Shown: positions 57,990 through 64,000 of the stretch, piece by piece
How positions within the stretch are numbered: position 1 is the stretch's first letter
Layout of the letters: every line of letters starts with the position of its first letter
NCBI GenBank assembly: GCA_963711725.1
Contig: CAVQFO010000032.1
Span: forward strand, 1-64,000
Origin: CAVQFO01 sp963711725
GTDB taxonomy: Bacteria > Pseudomonadota > Gammaproteobacteria > Nitrococcales > Aquisalimonadaceae
DNA length: 64,000 bases
Direction: 5' to 3'
Program-made: the position numbers and the translations under genes
Notes under the pieces: generated by a model
What the model saw: only the letters and a program-made list of their open reading frames with translations
Databases searched by the model: none
Told to the model about the DNA's origin: nothing

Positions 57990-58095
57990 CTTGTAAACCA
58001 CGAAGGGCACGAAGATCACGAAGCCAACCCCGTAGGATGCGTTGAGAGCAGCGGAACCCATCAACCGACTTCGTGTCCTTCGTGGTTTGAATTCT
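57990..58095. repeat. CACGAAG-type inverted repeat
   Basis: Arms GTAAACCACGAAGGGCACGAAG (shortened: AAACCACGAAGGGCACGAAG, about 57993-58015) and CTTCGTGTCCTTCGTGGTTT (about 58070-58089) enclose a ~50-base spacer. It follows the stop of livF. Same family as the units at 12.2 and 29.7 kb. Confidence 0.7.
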
Positions 58096-58114
58096 TCCTC
58101 TCGGCCGAGCCCGG

Positions 58115-58831
58115 CTACAACCCCAGGTAGGCCTTGCGGATCTCGTCGTTGTCGGCGATTTCCTTGGCCGGGCCCTCGATATGCACCTTGCCTTCGGCCA
58201 GCACGTAGGCGTGGTCAGCCAGCGCCAGGGCCAGATGGACGTTCTGCTCCACCAGAAGCACGGTCAGGCCGTCCGCCCTGAGCTCCTTCAGCGTCATGAA
58301 CAGCTGCTGGGCCAGCACCGGTGAAAGCCCGAGCGACATCTCGTCGATCATCAGCACCTTGGGTTCGGCCATCAGCCCCCGGCTTACCGCCACCATCTGC
58401 TGTTCGCCGCCGGACAAGGTGCCGGCCTTTTGATGCAGGCGTTCCTTGATCCGGGGGAAGTAGTGGCAGACCCGATCCAGGTTGCGGTCCTGGTGCGGCC
58501 GGGAACGCTTGGTGAACGAGCCCATTTCCAGGTTTTCCAGCACCGTCATGTCACCGAACAGCTGCCGGCCCTCCGGGACCATGACCACGCCCAGCTCCGC
58601 CTTGCGGTAAGCCGGCTCGCGGGTGATGTCCTCGCCTTCCAGCTTCACGGCGCCGCCGGTGGGGCGGACCGTGCCGGTGATGCTGCGCAGCGTGGTGGTC
58701 TTGCCGGCGCCGTTGGCGCCCACGATGGTGGTGAGCCGGCCAGCGGGCACTTTCAGCGACGTGCCCCAAAGCACCTGTACTTCACCGTAGCCGGCCTCCA
58801 GATTGTCAACTTCCAGCGCGATGTCGTTCAT
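58115..58831 (-). CDS. livF: Branched-chain-type ABC transporter ATP-binding protein
   Basis: A 238-residue ATPase: Walker A GANGAGKTT (about 38-46), signature LSGGEQQM (about 139-146), Walker B KVLMIDEMSLG (about 158) and the switch His of the family region. It forms the heterodimeric motor with LivG. Its start overlaps the livG stop by four bases (ATGA). Last gene of the transporter operon. Confidence 0.93.
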   Translation of the reverse strand: MNDIALEVDNLEAGYGEVQVLWGTSLKVPAGRLTTIVGANGAGKTTTLRSITGTVRPTGGAVKLEGEDITREPAYRKAELGVVMVPEGRQLFGDMTVLENLEMGSFTKRSRPHQDRNLDRVCHYFPRIKERLHQKAGTLSGGEQQMVAVSRGLMAEPKVLMIDEMSLGLSPVLAQQLFMTLKELRADGLTVLLVEQNVHLALALADHAYVLAEGKVHIEGPAKEIADNDEIRKAYLGL

Positions 58832-59583
58832 TTTTCCGCCATCAGTTTTTCGGCCATGTCGGGATCGCCCAGGTAGGCTTCCACGACTTCAGGGTGGTTG
58901 GCGACTTCTTCCGGGTCGCCCTGGGCCAGCATTTCGCCAAAATTCAGCACCATGATCCGGTCCGACAGACTCATGACCGCCTGCATCAGGTGCTCGATGA
59001 TGAGAATCCCGATGTTGCGTTCCTGACGCACGTTGCGGATGACCTCGATCATGCTGCCGACCTCGGTGGGGTTGAGCCCCGCCAGTACCTCGTCCAGCAG
59101 CAAAAGCCGGGGATTGCCGGCCAAGGCCCGGGCGACCTCCAGGCGCTTCTTGCCCGCGATGGTCAGATGCATGGCCAGCACGCTGGCGCGGTCCGCCAGG
59201 CCCACCTCTTCCAGGATTTCGCGGGCGTGATTCTCTGCCTGGCGAAGCCCCATGCGCTCGCGCCCGAAGCAGGCGCCAACCACCACGTTGTCCAGCACCG
59301 TCATGTCGTTCAGCGGCTTCACGATCTGGTGAGTTCGGGCCAGGCCGCGGGAAACCACGGAGTAGGGCGGTGCGCCCGTTATGTCCTCGCCCAGCAGCTT
59401 CACCGTGCCGGTATCCGGCGGAATCACGCCGCTGACCAGGTTGAACAAGGTGGTCTTGCCCGCGCCGTTGGGGCCGATCAGACCGAGGATTTCGCCCTCG
59501 TCCATGTGGAAGCTGACGTCGTTGACGGCCTGGACGCCGCTGAAGCGCTTGCTGACGCCTTCGACTTCGATCAAGCGGGTCAT
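58828..59583 (-). CDS. livG: Branched-chain-type ABC transporter ATP-binding protein
   Basis: A 251-residue ATPase from ATG 59583, which overlaps the livM stop by four bases (ATGA) with GGAAGG upstream. Walker A GPNGAGKTT (about 37-45), signature region IAGKKRLEVARAL and Walker B LLLLDEVLAGLNP (about 165-177). The LivG-specific AGKKR in place of LSGGQ is present. Works with LivF, LivM and LivH. Confidence 0.93.
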   Translation of the reverse strand: MTRLIEVEGVSKRFSGVQAVNDVSFHMDEGEILGLIGPNGAGKTTLFNLVSGVIPPDTGTVKLLGEDITGAPPYSVVSRGLARTHQIVKPLNDMTVLDNVVVGACFGRERMGLRQAENHAREILEEVGLADRASVLAMHLTIAGKKRLEVARALAGNPRLLLLDEVLAGLNPTEVGSMIEVIRNVRQERNIGILIIEHLMQAVMSLSDRIMVLNFGEMLAQGDPEEVANHPEVVEAYLGDPDMAEKLMAEK

Positions 59584-60539
59584 TCGAGCACCTTCCTCGT
59601 TGCCGTCCATTTGTCATGCAGCACGCCCACCAATCCGCCCGGGGCGAACAACACGATGAGCAGCAGCAGGCCGCCGGCAATCACCAGATGGAAATTGGAA
59701 AACGTGGCGGAAGTGAGCAGGTAGCCCCGGAACTGTTCGTAGACCAGCCCGCCCAGGGCCGCGCCCGCCACGGTTCCCTGGCCGCCGAGCATGAGCATTA
59801 CGATGGCCTCGATGGACAGGGTCAGATCGAAGGCCTGATCGGGTTGCACCACGCCGTTCTTGAAGAAGAACAACACGCCCGCCATGGCCGGGATGACGGC
59901 CGACAGGCTGTAGATGATGGCTTTGTAGAGCGGCGCCTTGACGCCCAGCACCATGGCCGCGTCTTCGTCCTCGCGTATGGCGAAAAGCCCCAGTCCGAAG
60001 CGTGAGCGCTTGATGAAATAGCCCAGCAGCAGCGAGGCGGCGAGCAGCGCGATCATCAGAAAATAGGCCCACCAAAGTGCATCCCGGGGCCCGCCCAGCG
60101 GTTTGTAGGCCGTGAACGAGATGTACATGCCCGTGGAGCCGCCGAAGGGATCGAAATTCGAGACAAAGGCCTTGGTGCCTTCCACCACGCCAATGGTGGC
60201 CAGGGCGAAATAGGCGCCGCGCAGGCGCAGGATCCCCAGGCCCAACAGCAGTGCCAGGCCGCTGACCACCAGCGCCGCGACAAGCATGGCCCACCACAGC
60301 GGCCAGCCCCAGGCGGTGATCAGATAGATGCCCAGCGTGCCGCCCAGGCCGAAGAACACGATGCTGCCGAAGTTCACGTAGCCGGTGTAGCCGATCATCA
60401 GATTCAGGTTCAGCGCCAGGATCATGTACAGCGCGGCCAGAAACAGGCTCTCCCGCGTGCCGATGCCGCTGAACAGCGGGATGATGGCGAATGCCGCCGC
60501 GAAGGCGAGAATGATCCAGAAGAACGGACGTTTAAGCAT
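59580..60539 (-). CDS. livM: Branched-chain-type ABC transporter permease
   Basis: A 319-residue inner-membrane permease with eight to nine hydrophobic segments; the ATPase-contact loop and GYTGYVNFGSIVFFGLG (about 50-66) and GGQGTVAGAALGG (about 252-264) are typical of LivM. Its start overlaps the livH stop (TGATG). Transport substrate not assigned: this family also moves urea, amides and aromatic acids. Confidence 0.9.
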   Translation of the reverse strand: MLKRPFFWIILAFAAAFAIIPLFSGIGTRESLFLAALYMILALNLNLMIGYTGYVNFGSIVFFGLGGTLGIYLITAWGWPLWWAMLVAALVVSGLALLLGLGILRLRGAYFALATIGVVEGTKAFVSNFDPFGGSTGMYISFTAYKPLGGPRDALWWAYFLMIALLAASLLLGYFIKRSRFGLGLFAIREDEDAAMVLGVKAPLYKAIIYSLSAVIPAMAGVLFFFKNGVVQPDQAFDLTLSIEAIVMLMLGGQGTVAGAALGGLVYEQFRGYLLTSATFSNFHLVIAGGLLLLIVLFAPGGLVGVLHDKWTATRKVLE

Positions 60540-61403
60540 CAGCGGCCCCTCCCGACGCGGAACAAACCCATCGGGAAGGCGATGAGGATCAGCACAAACA
60601 GGCTGAACTCGATCACCGGCGTCCAGCTCACCGCGACGAACGGACTGACCGCGCCCTCGATGAAGCCCAGCAGCAGCCCGCCCAGCAGGGCGCCGGCCGG
60701 ATTGCCCAGCCCGCCGAGCACGGTGACGACGAAGCTCTTCAGCTCATAACCGCCGCCCGAGAGGATGGTGAATGGAAACAGGGTGGCGATCAGCCCGCCC
60801 GCCACGGCGGCGATGCCGATACCCAAGCCGAAGGCGATGGCCAGCACCCGAGCAGGAGGGGATGCCCATCAGTTCGGCGGCCTGGCGGTTGCTCGCCACG
60901 GCGCGGATCGCCTTGCCCAGGCGGGTGTGATACATGAACAGGTACAGTGCCGCCGCCACCAGAATGGCGACCACGGCGGCGACGATATGGTTGCCCGGGA
61001 TGGTATAGCCGCCGATGGCCACGCCGGGAATACTGAGTGGTACGTTGTACGGGCTGGTACTCCAGGCGGCGGTGCCCAGGCCGATGACGATCATGTTCAC
61101 GGCAAAGGTGGCCAGCAGGCTCATCAGCTCCGCGCGGCCGATGACTTGGTGAACCGCGATCCAGTAGATGCACACGCCCACCAGAAAACCGCCCACCGCC
61201 ACCACCGGCAGGCCCAGGTAAGGGTTGAGCCCCGCCCCGGAGACCAGAAAATACAGTGCGAACATGCCCAGGGCGATCATGGCGCCGTGGGCCAGATTGA
61301 TGACCTTCATGACCCCGAAGATCAGGGTCAGGCCAATGGCCGCCAGCCCGTAGACCGCCCCCAACAACAGGCCGTTGAGAATCGATACGATAATTCCGGT
61401 CAC
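60539..61403 (-). pseudogene. livH: Branched-chain-type ABC transporter permease, frameshifted
   Basis: LivH-type permease starting at GTG 61403 (LNGLLLGAVYGLAAIGLTLIFG). The first frame is intact through AVASNRQAAELMGIP, then breaks near 60848. The rest, VLAIAFGLGIGIAAVAGG to VGRGR, is in another frame down to 60539. One-base correction in CCCTCCTGCTCGGG restores a normal ~287-residue LivH. All neighbours are intact and tightly coupled, so a sequence error is likely. Confidence 0.88.
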
Positions 61404-61430
61404 GTCAGTGCCCTTTTGTTGCAGCGAGGG

Positions 61431-61458
61431 GGCGGAGCCGTCCGCGGACGGCTCCGCC
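61431..61458 (-). promoter_or_regulatory. Stem-loop between binding-protein and permease genes
   Basis: Perfect 13-bp stem GGCGGAGCCGTCC with its complement and a minimal loop, eight bases after the binding-protein stop. No T-run follows. Such structures commonly stabilise the binding-protein part of the mRNA and keep its output above that of the permeases. Confidence 0.6.
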
Positions 61459-61466
61459 GGCCGGCA

Positions 61467-62669
61467 TCAGTGAATCGGGTAAACCAGCTTGGCCGTAGCC
61501 GCGGACTGGGGCCAGACCACCTTCTTCTCCAGCTTGCCGTGTTCCTTCTGCCACTGGGCCAGGATCATGGCGTGGCCCACCTGCAGGCCGTGTTCATCCT
61601 TGCTGCTGGCGAACTTGATGTGTCCGTAGAAGGTTGTGGCGTCCATGTTGTTCAGGGCCGCCGCCACCTTGTCGGTATCCAGGCTGCCGGCCTGCTCGAT
61701 GGCGTGCTGCAGGACCAGGCCCGCGGCATAGCCGCCGGCGGCGTGGTAGCCGGGGGTCTCGTGGTAGCGGTCGCGGTAAGCCTTGGTGAAGGCCTTGCCG
61801 GTGGGGCCGAAGTCCGGCTTGAAGGCGGCGGACGGCTCCCACTGGGAGGGCACGCTCACGCCGTAGGCGGCCTGGCCCAGTTCGGCGAACTTGGGCACGT
61901 CCGGGGCCACCAGCAGGGAGATCATCTTCAGCTTCATGTTCTGCTCGTGAAGCTGGCGGGCCAGGGTGCTGCCGTCGGCGAAGTGGCCGCCGCCGATGAG
62001 CACGGTGGCGCCGGAACCCACCACCTTGTTGAGGATGGGGCTGAAATCGGTGGTGGAGGAGTCATAGCCCTCGTCGATCACCACGTTGAGCCCGTTCTTG
62101 TCGGCGTATTTCTTGGCGCCCTCGGCCACGGCCTTGGCAAAACCGCTGTTCTCGTAGATCAGGGCGATCTTGGCCTTGGGGTCCTTGGCCTTGATCGCGT
62201 CCAGAGCACTGGCCAGGTAGAGGTGGGCCGGCGTGTACATCTGGAACAGGTACTGGTTGCCCAGGGTGTAGGTCTTACCCTCGGCGGCGCCGGTGGTGAT
62301 CATCACCTTGCCGTACTGCTCGGAAATGATGGCCGCCGTGGCTGTCAGGCCCGAGGAATAGGGGCTGAACAGAAAATCGGCGTTGTCCTCGGTGACCAGC
62401 CGGGAATAGAGCTGCTGGACGCGGCCGGACTGGGACTGGTCGTCGTAGTGGGCGAATTTCACCTTGTACTTCTCGCCGCCGACCTTGATGCCGCCTTCGG
62501 CATTGACCTGGTCGCGCCACAGCTCGAAGCCGTGCAACTGGGGCGTGGAGTCGGCGTTCAGTTTGCCGGTTTCCGAAGACGTGAAGCCGATGACGATGTC
62601 CTTGGCGAAACTCAGGCCTGGCAGCGCCAGACCGACGCAGATGGCAATCCCTAAAGCGAGCTTTCGCAT
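61467..62669 (-). CDS. ABC transporter substrate-binding protein, branched-chain amino acid type
   Basis: A 400-residue periplasmic protein with a signal peptide (SFA22) and a two-lobed Peripla_BP_6 fold (KDIVIGFTSSETGKL; KIALIYENSGFAKAV; YHAAGGYAAGLVLQHAIEQ in part). GGAGGAG precedes the ATG. First main gene of the operon with livHMGF. Ligand not deducible; relatives bind amino acids, amides, urea or aromatic acids. Confidence 0.92.
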   Translation of the reverse strand: MRKLALGIAICVGLALPGLSFAKDIVIGFTSSETGKLNADSTPQLHGFELWRDQVNAEGGIKVGGEKYKVKFAHYDDQSQSGRVQQLYSRLVTEDNADFLFSPYSSGLTATAAIISEQYGKVMITTGAAEGKTYTLGNQYLFQMYTPAHLYLASALDAIKAKDPKAKIALIYENSGFAKAVAEGAKKYADKNGLNVVIDEGYDSSTTDFSPILNKVVGSGATVLIGGGHFADGSTLARQLHEQNMKLKMISLLVAPDVPKFAELGQAAYGVSVPSQWEPSAAFKPDFGPTGKAFTKAYRDRYHETPGYHAAGGYAAGLVLQHAIEQAGSLDTDKVAAALNNMDATTFYGHIKFASSKDEHGLQVGHAMILAQWQKEHGKLEKKVVWPQSAATAKLVYPIH

Positions 62670-62687
62670 GGATGCTCTCCTCCTGGT

Positions 62688-62807
62688 TTATGGATAGTTC
62701 GGACGAATGAGGACGGTACGGAGGAGCGAGGTGTCAGGGCCGCCAGGCAAGCGGGCACGCCGGATACGAACGGTCTTCGGCGTCTCGGCGAGCTGGCGGA
62801 CGCTCAT
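62688..62807 (-). CDS. Possible 39-residue leader peptide before the ABC transporter
   Basis: Short frame from ATG 62807 to TAA 62688 (MSVRQLAETPKTVRIRRARL..., ending LIRPNYP), 18 bases before the binding-protein start. A very strong TTGGAGGAG lies seven bases upstream of its ATG, and a sigma-54 promoter lies about 65 bases further up. No family recognised. It may be a translated leader or a small basic protein. Confidence 0.4.
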   Translation of the reverse strand: MSVRQLAETPKTVRIRRARLPGGPDTSLLRTVLIRPNYP

Positions 62808-62883
62808 CTTCCACTCCTCCAAAACGATTCGTTCTTCGTCGTCTACGCCCTAATGTTTCGATAGCGGGCGTCCCGCTTGGAAT

Positions 62884-62900
62884 AGCAATATGGGTGCCAG
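62884..62900 (-). promoter_or_regulatory. Sigma-54 promoter of the ABC transporter operon
   Basis: CTGGCACCCATATTGCT on the minus strand matches -24/-12 with correct spacing. Predicted start near 62872, inside a small palindrome AGCGGG-CGT-CCCGCT (62863-62877). Confidence 0.7.
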
Positions 62901-62950
62901 GGGCGCGAAGCAAAAGGGGATGCGGGTTTTCGGCAGGTTTCGGACCGATA

Positions 62951-62970
62951 AATGGCGGAAAACCGCCGTT
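62951..62970. promoter_or_regulatory. Candidate activator site above the transporter promoter
   Basis: AATGGCGGAAAACCGCCGTT, a GGCGG-N4-CCGCC palindrome about 70 bases above the sigma-54 promoter. It may bind the DctD-like regulator encoded at 63.7 kb. Confidence 0.35.
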
Positions 62971-63011
62971 TTGTCAGGTGAGAGGTGGCGGATGGCCGCC
63001 GGATGGAGTCG

Positions 63012-63640
63012 CCCCCCCTCTCCCTGGCCCTCTCCCACCAGGGGCGAGGGGACGTTCTCTCAAACGCTGGTTACCAAGACTCCGCTCGCCCCCGGTGGAA
63101 GAGGGGCCGGGGGAGAGGGTGACCAAACAGGTGGCGGTAGCCTGGATGAAACGCAGTGGAATCCAGGAGCTTCCCACGCAGCCAGACCGCCTTGACGCGG
63201 CGTGCAAGCCGGCAAATCGACCGGAGTTCAACCACAGAGGCTACGCCCCGCCGTTGGCGGCGCGCTGTCGTGCGGCAAACGGCCCGCGAACCCGGCGGGT
63301 CGGCAGAATCCGGGCTGGGAAGACAGATCCTCTCGCCAAGGCGCCAAGGGATCAGGGGTTACCCATTTCGGTAACCCTTAGCGTTCTTGGCGCCTTGGCG
63401 AGAGCATAAAATTCAATCGGTTGCGGGATGTTTGATGGGAGGACAATAAAGCCCTCTTGTCTTTCTCTGTGGAACTCCGTGTCCTCTGTGGTGATCTTCA
63501 TGCTTCGAGCTTCTTACGAAGCCCGAATTTTAACCACACGGCATGCGGCGCAATGCCCTTCGGTTATTGCGCCCTACGCGTTGGATGAAGCGACCACGAC
63601 AACTCCCCTCGCCCCTGGCGGGAGAGGGGGGGGAGGGGCA
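63012..63640. repeat. Repeat-rich intergenic region
   Basis: Contains a CTCTCCC...GGGGCGAGGG inverted pair (about 63012-63119), perfect 19-bp CTCTCGCCAAGGCGCCAAG arms (63330-63348 and 63386-63404) with a GGTTACC stem inside, a CTCTGTG-type fragment (about 63460-63500) and a single CCCTCGCCCCTGGCGGGAGAG arm (about 63606-63630). No convincing gene. Confidence 0.7.
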
Positions 63641-63672
63641 AACCATTCGCGGCGATAGGCGCCGCGCCTGAT

Positions 63673-64000
63673 TCAAGGTCGAAACTGCCGCCGATCCAAC
63701 CCGTATTTCCGCACCTTGTCGTGCAGCGTCTTGCGGGGGATGCCCAGGGCCTCGGTGGCCTCGCTGAGATTGCCGCGGGAGGCCTGGAGCTGCTGCTCGA
63801 TCAGGCTCTTTTCGAAGCTCTCCACCTGTTCGCGCAGGCTCATCGGGGCTTCCGAAGATCCGACGGATACCAGCCGGTCCAGGTCGTAGCCGTGGTTTTC
63901 CCCCAGCAGGACATAGCGTTCGGCGGCGTTGCGCAGTTCCCGAACGTTGCCGGGCCAATCGTGGGCAAGCAGGACCGAGAGTTGATCCGAGTCGATCGGC
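63673..64000 (-). CDS. C-terminus of a sigma-54-dependent regulator (DctD/NtrC-like), cut by the window edge
   Basis: Open from the right edge to TGA at 63673-63675, about 108 residues. It contains the end of the AAA+ domain (LLAHDWPGNVRELRNAAERY) and a Fis-type HTH (LSEATEALGIPRKTLHDKVRKYG). The LHDKVRKYGL ending is typical of DctD-type response regulators. The N-terminal sensor or receiver domain is outside the window. It may activate the sigma-54 promoter of the neighbouring ABC transporter. Confidence 0.88.
   Translation of the reverse strand, partial: PIDSDQLSVLLAHDWPGNVRELRNAAERYVLLGENHGYDLDRLVSVGSSEAPMSLREQVESFEKSLIEQQLQASRGNLSEATEALGIPRKTLHDKVRKYGLDRRQFRP

Overview
The window comes from a high-GC gammaproteobacterium. 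This rests on the aroK-aroB-gltB order, an E. coli-type PqqU receptor homologue, PhoP/PhoQ-like, CbpA/CbpM and NnrU proteins, and GGAGG-type ribosome binding sites. The genus cannot be fixed from the sequence alone. PHB-related genes (an acetoacetyl-CoA reductase and a depolymerase-like esterase) and several sigma-54 promoters suggest a versatile aerobic heterotroph.

Layout. 0-6 kb: aroK-aroB-gltB on the minus strand; the last ~830 bases of gltB at the window edge are full of frame breaks. 6-12 kb: a small conserved ORF, cbpA-cbpM, phaB, a rhomboid protease, an NnrU-like protein and lipA. 12.4-18.4 kb: an operon for a PQQ alcohol dehydrogenase with a lanthanide-type metal site, a binding-protein/cytochrome c fusion, a dedicated TonB and a PqqU-like PQQ receptor, behind a sigma-54 promoter. 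18.7-25.5 kb: small hypotheticals, a DMT transporter, a DUF4139 protein, a frameshifted rhomboid, a PilZ protein and a lipase-like hydrolase. 25.5-29.6 kb: an AcoR-type sigma-54 activator divergent from an ExaC-type aldehyde dehydrogenase and a DUF779 protein. 29.9-39.3 kb: an aspartoacylase-like protein, gamma-carbonic anhydrase, gor, an enoyl-CoA hydratase, dps (frameshifted), an AI-2E permease, an ornithine/DAP-decarboxylase-like enzyme, and a divergent EamA/LysR pair (both frameshifted). 39.3-41.1 kb: a compositionally foreign RelA/SpoT-domain gene bounded by repeats. 41.2-45.6 kb: a PhoQ/PhoP-like pair with a PepSY protein, a glycine-zipper protein and a diguanylate cyclase. 45.9-56.8 kb: a GMC-oxidoreductase/hydrolase fusion, a metallophosphoesterase and a ~2000-residue Ser/Thr-kinase/AAA/histidine-kinase hybrid split by an in-frame TAG. 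56.9-57.9 kb: a PHB-depolymerase-like esterase. 58.1-62.8 kb: a branched-chain-type ABC transporter with its own sigma-54 promoter. 63.7-64 kb: the C-terminus of a DctD-like regulator.

How the genes fit together. The alcohol dehydrogenase should oxidise an alcohol in the periplasm and pass electrons to the cytochrome fusion. PqqU plus the local TonB could import the PQQ cofactor. The aldehyde would be oxidised in the cytoplasm by the ExaC-type enzyme. Similar upstream dyad sites precede the sigma-54 promoters of both units, so the AcoR-type regulator probably controls both.

Data quality matters here. Six otherwise conserved genes carry single-base frame breaks (gltB, a rhomboid, dps, eamA, the lysR-type gene, livH) and one carries an amber codon, which points to sequencing indels rather than widespread decay. 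Intergenic regions hold several families of palindromic repeats, often nested between convergent genes. No tRNA, rRNA, CRISPR array or intact insertion sequence was seen.
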